Shown: positions 8,614 to 16,687 of the stretch, one piece after another | Layout: each line of letters opens with the position of its first letter | Position numbering within the stretch: the stretch's first letter is position 1 | Assembly (NCBI RefSeq): GCF_019800005.1 | Contig: NZ_JABGCL010000009.1 | Location: forward strand, 62,001-126,000 | Direction: 5' to 3' | DNA length: 64,000 bases | Source of the DNA: Geminicoccus harenae | Lineage (GTDB): Bacteria; Pseudomonadota; Alphaproteobacteria; Geminicoccales; Geminicoccaceae | Made by a program: the position numbers and the translations under genes | Notes under the pieces: generated by a model | Databases searched by the model: none | The model's input: only the letters and a program-made list of their open reading frames with translations | What the model was told of the DNA's origin: nothing

Positions 8614-10170
8614 GTGTTCAGAATGCCATCGGTTCTGCCACTCTATCCTCTGCTTCTGGCTATCCATTATCCCCTGTACCTGATGGCCAGCGACCTTGGC
8701 ATGACGGACGTCCAGGCTGCGTTGCGCCCTGCCATCGCCGGTTTTCTGGTGGCGCTGCTGCTGACGGCTCTTTCTGGTGCGGTGCTGAGGGACATCTACC
8801 GCGGCGCGCTGTGCACCACGCTGATCGTCATCCTGGTCTACCACTTTGACCGCCTGCAGATCTTCTTCAACGCGACGATCGGCCGTCTGAGCGGCCCGCT
8901 GCCCGACGTCCTTCTCCTTGCGGTCCTGCTCGTCCTCGCCATCCTCATCGTCATGCTTGCCCGCCCAGGCCCGAACCTGACACGAATCGCCAACGTCATC
9001 GCAGGCGTGATGCTGGCTCTGCCCTTGGCAACACTGCTTTGGCAGGAAGCCGAGGCTGACGATGCAACGGTGCGTACGCTTGCCGCCGAGCAACGTGATA
9101 GTCTGCTGGCCGCCGCCCGCCCCGTCGGTTCTCTGCCCAACATTGTCCACGTGGTGCTCGACGCCTACTCGCGTCAGGACGTACTGACCAACCTCTACGG
9201 CTTCGACAACACGCCGTTTCTGGACAGCCTGCGCCGGCTGAACTTCGCCGTCGCCGACAGGGCGACCACGCCTTACAACCAGACCATGCTGGCTATGACC
9301 AGCGTGCTGTCCACGGACTACCTTGATCCGCAGGCGCCATTGCCGCCGGGGGTGTCGCTGCGGCGCAGCCTGCGTAAGCAGCTGCAGGACAACCCGGTGA
9401 TGGGTGCCCTGTCCCGACTTGGCTACCAGACCGCCGCCCTCGACGTACGCTACGATCCCATCCGGATGGATCAGGTCGACCGCCTGCTGGGGCGCCACTG
9501 GATCAGCAACTTCGGCATGACGACCCTTGAGCGCAGTCTCCTGCACCGGCTGGCCCTGAGGTTGGGCTTCGTGGAAGCCAGCCTGCCGCGCGACATGTTC
9601 GAGACACCCTACGAGCGCGAGCTGACCAGCCCGTTCTTCCTCTATGTTCACGCTCTGGCCCCGCACCCGCCGTTCGACGTGAACCGACATGGCGAGCCGA
9701 TGGAGCCAGAAGGCGGCTGGAGAGGGCTGGCCGACGGCTCCCACTTCACCGATGGCAACCCCGAGCGCAGGCGGATCTACCGTGACGGCTACGTCGAGAA
9801 GCTCCAATTCACCAACCAGCTGGTCTTGGCCTACCTGACCCGGCTCGTGCAGGAGGTCCCGGACCCGAAGGTGATCCTTGTCCATGGCGACCATGGCGGC
9901 GGCATGCAGTTCGACCAGAACAGCCTCGAGTACACTTGCGCTGCCGAGCGCTTCTCACCCCTGCTCGCTGTCTATGCTAGCGATGGCCGACTACAACAGG
10001 CTCTTCCCCCTGACCTCAACCTCGTCAATTTGTATCGCGTGGTGTTCAACACCTACATTGGTACGCAGCTGCCGCTGCTGCCGGCGCAGAGCACCTTCGC
10101 TGACTGGCTGGAGCCGACCAAGCAACAGCCAGTGAGCCCCGAGCAGCTCGGGCAGCAGTGCGCGCTCTAG
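8614..10170 (+). CDS. Membrane-anchored sulfatase/phosphatase-superfamily protein
   Basis: I chose the GTG at 8614 because AGGGG at 8601-8605 sits 8 nt before it; the ATG at 8623 is also possible. The product has about 518 residues. The N-terminal third has about five hydrophobic helices (for example PDVLLLAVLLVLAILIVML). The rest is an extracytoplasmic alkaline-phosphatase-superfamily domain opening with NIVHVVLDAYSRQDVL. It has FLYVHALAPHPPFD and VHGDHGGGM, the latter resembling the DHG metal-binding motif of sulfatases and phospho-glycerol/ethanolamine transferases. A role in modifying an envelope glycan or lipid is inferred. The open frame extends upstream into the MFS remnant, but that part is out of frame with it and not coding. 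Confidence 0.75.
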   Translation: MFRMPSVLPLYPLLLAIHYPLYLMASDLGMTDVQAALRPAIAGFLVALLLTALSGAVLRDIYRGALCTTLIVILVYHFDRLQIFFNATIGRLSGPLPDVLLLAVLLVLAILIVMLARPGPNLTRIANVIAGVMLALPLATLLWQEAEADDATVRTLAAEQRDSLLAAARPVGSLPNIVHVVLDAYSRQDVLTNLYGFDNTPFLDSLRRLNFAVADRATTPYNQTMLAMTSVLSTDYLDPQAPLPPGVSLRRSLRKQLQDNPVMGALSRLGYQTAALDVRYDPIRMDQVDRLLGRHWISNFGMTTLERSLLHRLALRLGFVEASLPRDMFETPYERELTSPFFLYVHALAPHPPFDVNRHGEPMEPEGGWRGLADGSHFTDGNPERRRIYRDGYVEKLQFTNQLVLAYLTRLVQEVPDPKVILVHGDHGGGMQFDQNSLEYTCAAERFSPLLAVYASDGRLQQALPPDLNLVNLYRVVFNTYIGTQLPLLPAQSTFADWLEPTKQQPVSPEQLGQQCAL

Positions 10171-10174
10171 ATGA

Positions 10175-10387
10175 CCCGCGATCTACGGGCGGCTTGCCGG
10201 CCTTCACGAGTTGCCGTTGCACGTGGGCGTCGATGCCTGGTGCGACCGCTGCCAGCGCGGCTCCCCGGTGATCAAGGACGTCTGGATGCAGAGGTACGGC
10301 CGCGACAAGACGCTGCCGGGGTTGGAGCCGCGGCTGAAGCGCAAGGAGTGTTGCGGGAGGGGGAGGTTCAGGCAGAAGATGAGGTGA
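10175..10387 (+). pseudogene. Zinc-ribbon-like small protein, likely remnant
   Basis: This frame is closed by stops at 10172 and 10385 and has no ATG. It encodes a stretch with HVGVDAWCDRCQRGSPV, VWMQRYGRDKTLPGLEPRL and KECCGRGRF, which looks like a small four-cysteine zinc-binding protein. It begins directly after the sulfatase-like gene. TTG or GTG codons inside could serve as starts, so a small live gene is not excluded. I do not recognise the family securely. Confidence 0.4.
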
Positions 10388-10459
10388 GCCAGCCTTTCGG
10401 CATCACGGTATTGCCTCAACGTTGCTGAAGCTTTTCGTCACTTAGATCATGCTGCCAAC

Positions 10460-10497
10460 CCCCCACCTTGGTGCGTGCGTGGGCACCAAGGTGGGGG
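10460..10497. terminator. Strong hairpin between convergent genes
   Basis: A perfect 15-bp stem, CCCCCACCTTGGTGC at 10460-10474, pairs with its complement at 10483-10497 across an 8-nt loop. It lies between the plus-strand genes ending at 10170/10387 and the minus-strand RTX gene ending at 10524. It could stop transcription from both sides, although neither side has a long T run. Confidence 0.65.
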
Positions 10498-10523
10498 CCG
10501 AATCGATATCTTGTTCCAGATCT

Positions 10524-11978
10524 TCAGGCAGGCGGATCAAGTGGAGCAGTTAGACTCGTGACGCCGACTATGGTGACAATCGCCGGACCAATCACGTCAT
10601 GAGCTGGGTGCCGAGCATCCAAGAACGCATCGATATAGCCGCCCAAATCGATCATCAGGCTGGGCTTTCCGTCAAGATCGGCGGTGCTAACCCTGAGATC
10701 GCCCTCATCGATGAGGCCATTGCCGCTAGTATCTAGAATGTACCTCATCCAAAGATTGTCGGCATTCAATCCGGATATGATCTCACCCGAAGACGACCGA
10801 TAATTTCGTATATCGACTCCTAGAGCGATGAAATCCTCACCCTCAACATAGTCATTAACAAATATGTGGCCTCCGTTCGGTATCGCATCACCCCAGGAAA
10901 TAATTGCTCCGAATAAGTCGACTCCTGCACCCCCGATCATCAGATCTGATCCTAGACCTCCGATGAATATGTCTCCTCCAGCACCACCTTCCAGTATATC
11001 ATCCCCTTCCATACCAACCAGAGTGTCGTCCCCCGATCCGCCACTCAGTGCATCGTTTCCGCCAAGGCCGATGATGCTGTCATCGCCTGCTCCTCCGGCC
11101 AGCCGGTCGGGGCCACTGGTTCCCCAGAGCTCGTCATTTCCGTCAGTGCCCCCACCGGCTGGCGGTGGTGGTGGAGGAGGCGGAGGTGATGGCGGAGGAG
11201 GTGGCGGCGGCGAGGGTGGCGCTGGAGGTGGCGGCGGAGGCGCAGGAGGTGGTGTGAGCGGCGGCGGATTGTCGACCTGCATGAACGCCTGACCATCCCA
11301 GACCCGTGGCGCGTCGAACTGCGGGAGGTAGAGATGCTCGATTCCGCCACGGGCAACTTGGCCGACCAGTTGCACTTGCAGTGTCGCGCCATTCTCGGTC
11401 CGGTGGGAGATGAAGAGGTCAGCGCCGCTCGTTCTGAACATCAGGTCTTCGTAGCGGATGCCACCGCCGAACTCGATCCGGTCTGTTCCACCGGAGTCGA
11501 CGACCACCTCCACGCCCTGTCCGGGCTCGAACTGGTAGATGTCGTTGCCCGTGCCGCCGATCAGACGGTCGGCGCCGGTACTGCCAACCAGCAGATCGTT
11601 TCCATCTCCGCCGTGAAGTGTATCGTTCCCTTCATTTCCGCGGAGGATGTCGTCACCGATGTTGCCACGGAGGACGTCATCGCCTTGGCCACCGAGAAGG
11701 TGATCGTTACCGGCCCCGCCGATGAGATGATCGGGCGACTCGTTCCCGAACATCGTGTCGTTACCGGCGCCGCCAAACAGCGTGTCGCGGCCGATCCCGC
11801 CCTCGATGCGGTCATCACCTTCCTGACCATACAGGAAGTCGTCGCCCTGCTCGCCATAGAGGCGGTCATGTCCGACCAAGCCAAGCACTATGTCGTTTCC
11901 ACGGCTGGAAGAAATTACATCGTTTTCTTGTGAGCCAACGATGCGTTCTGGCGCTACCGTGCCAGCGAGTGTCGCCAT
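10524..11978 (-). CDS. RTX calcium-binding protein with polyproline hinge
   Basis: A 484-residue acidic protein made of two blocks of nonapeptide RTX repeats of the GGxGxDxLx type (about residues 27-142 and 284-360). Each nonapeptide would bind Ca2+ and fold as a beta-roll after export. The blocks are joined by a small beta domain and a proline-rich linker (about residues 237-277). There is no N-terminal signal peptide, and the C-terminus is short and hydrophobic (PAIVTIVGVTSLTAPL), as expected for type I secretion substrates. No type I exporter is seen beside it. The function (surface layer, adhesin, matrix protein) is unknown. A second RTX gene lies at 45484. Confidence 0.8.
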   Translation of the reverse strand: MATLAGTVAPERIVGSQENDVISSSRGNDIVLGLVGHDRLYGEQGDDFLYGQEGDDRIEGGIGRDTLFGGAGNDTMFGNESPDHLIGGAGNDHLLGGQGDDVLRGNIGDDILRGNEGNDTLHGGDGNDLLVGSTGADRLIGGTGNDIYQFEPGQGVEVVVDSGGTDRIEFGGGIRYEDLMFRTSGADLFISHRTENGATLQVQLVGQVARGGIEHLYLPQFDAPRVWDGQAFMQVDNPPPLTPPPAPPPPPPAPPSPPPPPPPSPPPPPPPPPAGGGTDGNDELWGTSGPDRLAGGAGDDSIIGLGGNDALSGGSGDDTLVGMEGDDILEGGAGGDIFIGGLGSDLMIGGAGVDLFGAIISWGDAIPNGGHIFVNDYVEGEDFIALGVDIRNYRSSSGEIISGLNADNLWMRYILDTSGNGLIDEGDLRVSTADLDGKPSLMIDLGGYIDAFLDARHPAHDVIGPAIVTIVGVTSLTAPLDPPA

Positions 11979-12076
11979 AATTGCCCCTTTTGATTGTGTA
12001 GAAGGGCTGAATCTGCGTGGCGACCAGCTAACTTGCCGGTAATGCTCAAGGGAAGAGGAAGTTTTCTGCAGCAGGA

Positions 12077-12217
12077 TCAGGACGATGTACTGTTGCTGGC
12101 AGTCTGCTCTCTCAGCCGTACGCCAGCTTCGATGAACTCCACGTCGGCTTTGGACAAAGCTCGATGGAGCGCCGCCAGCAGATCAGCGGGATCGAACGGC
12201 GACTGAACTGCCCCTTG
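12077..12217 (-). pseudogene. C-terminal remnant of a helix-turn-helix regulator
   Basis: This minus-strand frame has a stop at each end and no start codon. It contains LLAALHRALSKADVEFIEAGVRLRE, a tail commonly seen at the end of small XRE-type regulators. It is only about 45 codons and is not expected to work. The call rests on that single motif. Confidence 0.35.
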
Positions 12218-12227
12218 CTATTGTGCC

Positions 12228-12455
12228 TTAAGCGTCAGGAGCAACCTCGACCCCTGCAAGCCGATAGAGACGCACCATGGGGCTCAAGCCAACTGCCCAG
12301 CGGCTCTTCACCCGCCGCTCCGTCTCCAACTGCAGGATCACCTCATAAAAATCGTCGTCGCTCAACTTCGCGCGTTCGCGCAGGGCTGGGCCTGATAGTT
12401 CGTGCCCATCCGCCAATGCCGCCAGAATGGCGCTCTTCGCCGCATTCTCAGCCAT
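12228..12455 (-). CDS. Small winged-helix-like hypothetical protein
   Basis: 75 residues from ATG at 12455. The pattern LSGPALRERAKLSDDDFYEVILQLETERRVKSRW looks like a compact winged helix, in which the final strand carries basic residues. It follows the small membrane-protein gene at 12483 by 27 nt on the same strand, so the two may be one operon. No specific function can be given. Confidence 0.5.
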   Translation of the reverse strand: MAENAAKSAILAALADGHELSGPALRERAKLSDDDFYEVILQLETERRVKSRWAVGLSPMVRLYRLAGVEVAPDA

Positions 12456-12482
12456 TGCCCGTGCTCCTGGAGCCGCTGGTGT

Positions 12483-12821
12483 TCAAGGCGAGGTTGCCGT
12501 CCTAGCAGGAGCCTCTTCAGCAGTTGGAGGCTCGCCTTTGCTCCCTGCCTTTAGACCTGCCTCGATCAGGTGGGCGGATGGCTTCCTCAGCCGCACCATC
12601 GACGCAAGCTCGTCCTGGTAGTTCTCCAACTCGGCGCGGATGGCAGACAGGTAGCATTGACGTCCGGTCCTGTACCGACGCCGCTCCTGACCGGAGTTGT
12701 ACCAGAGAGTGAGGATGATACCGCTGAAGCCGAAGATGGCACCCGCGAGGGTCTGCCATTCCTTCAGCCATGCGAAGTATGCGACGATGACGCTCGCCAT
12801 ATCGACGAGCGCACCTGTCAC
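12483..12821 (-). CDS. Small single-pass membrane protein, hypothetical
   Basis: 112 residues. A hydrophobic N-terminal half (ASVIVAYFAWLKEW, then LAGAIFGFSGIILTLWY) suggests one or two membrane segments. A basic and helical cytoplasmic tail follows (RAELENYQDELASMVRL). It lies just outside the left end of the island. I do not recognise the family. Confidence 0.5.
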   Translation of the reverse strand: MTGALVDMASVIVAYFAWLKEWQTLAGAIFGFSGIILTLWYNSGQERRRYRTGRQCYLSAIRAELENYQDELASMVRLRKPSAHLIEAGLKAGSKGEPPTAEEAPARTATSP

Positions 12822-12876
12822 CAGCCTGGCCCCTGCACGGTACCTGAGGCCGTCCCCTTCAGGTACCAGAAACCAG

Positions 12877-12941
12877 CTAACTCATTGAGAAGAATGGCGC
12901 GCCCGAGAAGACTCGAACTCCTAACCTTCTGATCCGTAGTC
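12877..12941. repeat. Left attachment-site copy (attL)
   Basis: 65 bp identical to 49099-49163. On the minus strand it contains the tRNA-Arg 3' half from the anticodon loop to the encoded CCA, plus 18 bp beyond. It lacks the tRNA 5' half and is not a functional tRNA. Confidence 0.9.
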
Positions 12942-13082
12942 TGCGGTGCAGGTTGATCAGCAAGTACCTCGTGTGCCCAAGAGTGAACATTGGCCCTTGT
13001 ACTGCAGGCAATGTTCCGGCTATCACTGCTGTAGAACGTGCTCATCAGTAGTCGTTCATAGTCAGGCTGATGAGCGAAGTTT

Positions 13083-13101
13083 GCTCACCAAGCGCTCACC
13101 A
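13083..13101 (+). repeat. Candidate integrase arm site, left end
   Basis: GCTCACCA occurs at 13083-13090 and again at 13094-13101, period 11 bp, between the att repeat and the integrase start. The same pair with the same period occurs at 49051-49069 inside the right end. This is what arm-type binding sites of a tyrosine integrase look like. Confidence 0.6.
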
Positions 13102-13110
13102 GGGGCCGAC

Positions 13111-14397
13111 ATGCCAGAGCGGCGGAAGCTCACGAAGGAAGCGATCCAGCGGCTTCGGATGCCCGAGGGCCAGTCGGAGCACACCGTCTGGGACACCGAG
13201 CTAAAGGGCTTTGGCGTCCGCCTGCGCGACGGCGGGTCGAGGAACTTCATCGTCAAGTTTCGGGTCGGAGGGCGATCGCGGCAGGTGACGCTCGGGCCTG
13301 CATCGTCCGAAGGTCTGGCGAGCGCCAGATCGGCGGCGGCGAAGGCTCTGCAGGATGCCAAGGCCGGCGATGATCCACAGGCAGCGAAGAGTCAGCGTCA
13401 CGACGACGCGCGGGAGAATATCGGCAGCCTGATCGAGGCGTACCTGGCGCAGGCGGAGAAGCGGCTGCGGCCGGCAACGGCGCGCGAGGTCCGACGCCAC
13501 CTCCTGGTGCACTGCAAGCCGCTCCACGGGCGCTCCGCTCGGTCGATCACCCGGGCCGACATCGCCAGGCGCCTGGACGAGCTCACCGAGACGAGCGGGC
13601 CGGTATCGGCGAACCGGGCGCGGGCGGCGCTGTCTGCCCTGTTCACCTGGGCCCTCACCCGCGGCCGCGTGCCGGCCAACCCCGTAATCGGGATAGAACC
13701 CAACACGGAAGTCGCGCGCGATCGCGTTCTCGCTCCCGGCGAGCTGCTGGCGATCTGGCAGGCGAGCGCTGACGAAGGCGAGTTCGGCCGCATCGTCCGG
13801 CTGCTGATCCTGACCGCCTGCCGGCGCCAGGAGATCGGCGACATGCGTTGGTCGGAGCTGTCTGCGGATGGCACGACGTGGACCATCCCCGGGCAGCGGA
13901 CGAAGAACAAGACGCCTCACCTGGTGACGCTGGCACCGCTTGCCCAGGCCATCCTGGCAGAGCAGCCAAAGCGCCAGGTGGGCGAAGGCACCGCAAGGCA
14001 TGTGCGCGATCTGGTGTTCGGCAAGGGAAGAGGCGAAAGCGGCTATCAGGGGTGGACCCGCGCGAAGTGGCGCCTCGATGCCCGGATCGCTGCCGCGGCC
14101 GCGCATGCCGACGGGCGCGACAAGCCGACGGCGAAGGATCACCTGAAGCCCTGGACGCTGCACGACTTCCGCCGGACCTTCGCCACGGTCTGCGCCGAGC
14201 AGCTCGAGATCCTGCCGCACGTGGTCGAGGCCTGCCTCAACCACCAGGAGCGGCGGAACACCGGCGTCGCCAGCGTCTACAACCGCGCCACCTATGCCGA
14301 GCCGATGGCCCGCGCGTGGAAGGCATACGCCGGCTGGATCGACAGGCTTCTGACCGGCCAAGCGGCCGCTACCAACGTGGTGGCGCTGCGCCGGTAG
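13111..14397 (+). CDS. int: Tyrosine-type site-specific integrase
   Basis: 428 residues from the ATG at 13111; AGGGG at 13101-13105 is its ribosome site, and upstream codons in the longer frame lack family character. The N-terminal DUF4102-like arm-binding domain spans about residues 1-90, a SAM-like core-binding domain 100-190 and the catalytic domain 205-400. Catalytic residues seen are Arg238 (TACRRQEI), Lys near 262-267, His351-x-x-Arg354 (LHDFRRTF), His378 (CLNHQE) and a nucleophile tyrosine at 390 (VYNR) or 395. This is the P4/CP4-57 family, which typically inserts into tRNA 3' ends. It would integrate and excise the island at tRNA-Arg. Confidence 0.92.
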   Translation: MPERRKLTKEAIQRLRMPEGQSEHTVWDTELKGFGVRLRDGGSRNFIVKFRVGGRSRQVTLGPASSEGLASARSAAAKALQDAKAGDDPQAAKSQRHDDARENIGSLIEAYLAQAEKRLRPATAREVRRHLLVHCKPLHGRSARSITRADIARRLDELTETSGPVSANRARAALSALFTWALTRGRVPANPVIGIEPNTEVARDRVLAPGELLAIWQASADEGEFGRIVRLLILTACRRQEIGDMRWSELSADGTTWTIPGQRTKNKTPHLVTLAPLAQAILAEQPKRQVGEGTARHVRDLVFGKGRGESGYQGWTRAKWRLDARIAAAAAHADGRDKPTAKDHLKPWTLHDFRRTFATVCAEQLEILPHVVEACLNHQERRNTGVASVYNRATYAEPMARAWKAYAGWIDRLLTGQAAATNVVALRR

Positions 14398-14486
14398 GAG
14401 AGCGGGCCCGGCGCTTCCGGGCATCTCGGCCGGACGGGCCCATCCTGGAAGAGACGCCCGCCCGGCCATGCTGAAGGATCAGCGAA

Positions 14487-15296
14487 ATGGCAGATACCAC
14501 TGAGAACGAGAGGGCGCCACAGGCGAGAGATTCAGACGTACAGGGCGACCGAGAAGCTACGGCTGCACAAGGCGAGGCCACCGCTGTTAGGCGCGCGAAG
14601 CGCAAAGGCTCCAGGAGTGGCCATAGCCCTCTCAGGATCAGGAAGCTCGAAGACGATGAACTTGCGGCCCTTCTACGGCATCATGACATCGAACCGTCGG
14701 AGGATCGGTGCAACCAGCTGCGTGATGCCCTGATCCGTTTCCAGCGCTTCGAGCATGAGGTCACGGTTTCTCCCACGCCCAAGGAGTGGTCTGAGGCTTT
14801 CGAGCAGATCGAAGAGCAGCTTCGATCGATTCTCGACCAGCCGAAGTGGGTTCGGAAAGAGCTATTCGCAGCTGCACCCAGCGAGCCCGATCGAGCAAAG
14901 ATCATTCGTGCCTGCTTGCAAGCAGCACGGAAGCTGAAGAAGCAGGGGCCAGATCGCACGCGTGGGGCTGGCAGGAAGCGGGAGAGTTCCAGGGGCAGTG
15001 CCCTGCGAGCCGCGGTTGAACCGCTCTGGCTGGACTGGGCGCCAGGTCGTGGCCCTTGTCAGCTCCAGGGGAGCAAGCGCGAGGTCGACCCGCCGGGGGT
15101 CAGGTTCCTATGCGATGTCGCCGATCTTCTAGGACTAGGGCGCTTCGTTCCCCCCTCTCGAGGAAGCGGCCGCCCGGACTGGATCACGTCGGGATCTGAC
15201 GGAGCTTTACGCCACACGCTTCGGCATGCCTGGCGCATAACTCCTCCCAAGAGGGAGCGAATTACGCGCGACGACGAAGCAGGAGATGGTGCATAG
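14487..15296 (+). CDS. Hypothetical island protein
   Basis: 269 residues starting at ATG 14487. The first 50 are charged and disordered (RRAKRKGSRSGHSPLRIRK). The middle is helical and acidic (NQLRDALIRFQRFEHEV). No catalytic motif is visible. It lies between the integrase and the AlpA-like gene, a position where such islands often carry unclassified regulatory genes. I do not recognise it. Confidence 0.55.
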   Translation: MADTTENERAPQARDSDVQGDREATAAQGEATAVRRAKRKGSRSGHSPLRIRKLEDDELAALLRHHDIEPSEDRCNQLRDALIRFQRFEHEVTVSPTPKEWSEAFEQIEEQLRSILDQPKWVRKELFAAAPSEPDRAKIIRACLQAARKLKKQGPDRTRGAGRKRESSRGSALRAAVEPLWLDWAPGRGPCQLQGSKREVDPPGVRFLCDVADLLGLGRFVPPSRGSGRPDWITSGSDGALRHTLRHAWRITPPKRERITRDDEAGDGA

Positions 15297-15323
15297 AAGT
15301 GCTACTCGCCGATCACATAGGGA

Positions 15324-15533
15324 ATGGCGAGGATGCACGAGAGCACTGACCCGCTTGCAGTCGTCACCGAAATCGAGGCCGCCAAGCTCCTGAAGGTGGC
15401 CGTGGTAACCGTCCGCCGGATGCGCTGGGCCGGCACTGGTCCGCGCTACGTGAAGCTGTCCGAAAAGCGGATCGGCTACCGCGTCGCCGACCTCAACGCC
15501 TGGCTCGACGCCCGTACCTCCAAGGCCGCCTGA
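15324..15533 (+). CDS. AlpA-like helix-turn-helix protein
   Basis: 69 residues. TEIEAAKLLKVAVVTVRRMR followed by YVKLSEKRIGYRVADLNAWL is the standard MerR-type HTH_17 layout used by AlpA/excisionase proteins: helix-turn-helix, wing, then a closing helix. Such proteins act as recombination directionality factors or activate island excision. It is next to the integrase and the replication module, which fits that role. An alternative start (ATG at 15333) would drop three residues. Confidence 0.75.
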   Translation: MARMHESTDPLAVVTEIEAAKLLKVAVVTVRRMRWAGTGPRYVKLSEKRIGYRVADLNAWLDARTSKAA

Positions 15534-15552
15534 CGCGGCAAGGAACAATGCA

Positions 15553-15873
15553 ATGCCTCTGCCTAGAAACGGCGGAGGGCCAGCTCTTGCAGGAGCCGGC
15601 CCTCAGGAACAATGCCGCGCGTCTACTATCACGCCTGCCGAGCCAGTGCACGCACTGGATATCCTGGCCTGGCTGCGTGGGGCTCAAGATGTGGTCGACG
15701 CCATCCGCGATGGCACGGTCATCCGGCCCGAGAGCGTGCAGGCGCTTCTCGCCGCCGAGCCTTCCCCGGATCTCGCCAAGGCTCTGGCCATGGGGCTCGC
15801 CGCCCAGAAGCTCGCGGTGCCCTCGGATATCGATGCGGCGTTTCGGGCTTGGCCCGAGCTGCTGGGAGCATGA
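15553..15873 (+). CDS. Hypothetical small protein upstream of prim-pol
   Basis: 106 residues, stopping 1 nt before the prim-pol ATG at 15875. It is alanine-rich with a helical C-terminal half (VQALLAAEPSPDLAKALAMGLAAQKLAVPSDIDAAFRAW). The real start may be the AT-poor second half. It is probably co-translated with the replication genes. Function unknown. Confidence 0.5.
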   Translation: MPLPRNGGGPALAGAGPQEQCRASTITPAEPVHALDILAWLRGAQDVVDAIRDGTVIRPESVQALLAAEPSPDLAKALAMGLAAQKLAVPSDIDAAFRAWPELLGA

Positions 15874-15874
15874 G

Positions 15875-16687
15875 ATGAACGACCCGCTCCCTAGGTTCTG
15901 CAGCGCCTGCCGCAATTGGCCGGCCGTGCCGGTTGGGACCGACAAGCTGCCCCTCCTGAAGGCCTGGCCCGATCGAGCCACCGCCGACGAAGACGAACAG
16001 TGCGGCTGGCTGCGCCGCTGGCCACGAGCTGCGCTGGCGGTCCATCTCGGCGGTGCCGGAATCGTCTGCCTGGACATCGAGGGCACGGCCGGCGGAGCAC
16101 ATGCCACCTCGGGCGAGGCTGCCTTCTCCGAACTCCTGGAGCGTCTCGGCCCGCTGCCGAAGACCGCCATGAGCACCACCCCATCCGGAGGGCAGCATCT
16201 CTTGTTCCAGGACCCAGGCGGCCTGCGCTCTCGGGTCATCGCTCCCGGCATCGAGATCCGGGCGGGTACCGCACTGGCTGTCCTCCCGCTGGAGGGAAGA
16301 ACGCCCGGCCGGCGCTGGATCCACCACCCGGACACCGGCGTCGCCGTTCTGCCGGTGAAATGGACCGATGCCTTGCGGCCGCCCCCTCCCCCGCCATCTG
16401 GGCCACCGGTCCGAATCGACCACCGCACCGGCCGCTATGCCCGGGCGGCGCTGGACGATGAGCTGCACCAGCTGGCGGGCACCGCGGAAGGTGGGCGCAA
16501 CCACGCCCTGCACGCCTCGGCGGTGCGTCTGGGCTCCCTGGTGGGTGCCGGCCTCCTGGAAGGCCAAGCGGTGGCGGACCTCCTCGAGCTCACAGCACGC
16601 GAGATGGGCCTGCACCCCAAGGAGGCGATCCCCACCATCCGCAGCGGCATGGCCTATGGCGCCGCTCATCCGCGCGAGGTGGCGTAG
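15875..16687 (+). CDS. Bifunctional DNA primase/polymerase (prim-pol) domain protein
   Basis: 270 residues from ATG 15875. It matches the archaeo-eukaryotic primase-like prim-pol fold found in plasmids and islands. The DxE motif is Asp67-Ile-Glu69 in IVCLDIEGT, and the sGGxH motif is Ser104-His108 in TTPSGGQHLLF. The proline-rich stretch near residue 167 separates a helical tail (about 180-270). It would make primers, and possibly extend DNA, at the island origin. Its stop overlaps the start of the next gene (TAGTG), so the ATPase is translationally coupled. Confidence 0.8.
   Translation: MNDPLPRFCSACRNWPAVPVGTDKLPLLKAWPDRATADEDEQCGWLRRWPRAALAVHLGGAGIVCLDIEGTAGGAHATSGEAAFSELLERLGPLPKTAMSTTPSGGQHLLFQDPGGLRSRVIAPGIEIRAGTALAVLPLEGRTPGRRWIHHPDTGVAVLPVKWTDALRPPPPPPSGPPVRIDHRTGRYARAALDDELHQLAGTAEGGRNHALHASAVRLGSLVGAGLLEGQAVADLLELTAREMGLHPKEAIPTIRSGMAYGAAHPREVA

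Noticed and set aside
10864..11292. Glycine/proline-rich plus-strand frame
   Set aside because: Antisense of the RTX polyproline linker; low complexity only.
12893..12970. A second tRNA-Arg gene at 12.9 kb
   Set aside because: Only the 3' half of the tRNA is present; the 5' half does not follow, so it is an attachment-site scar.
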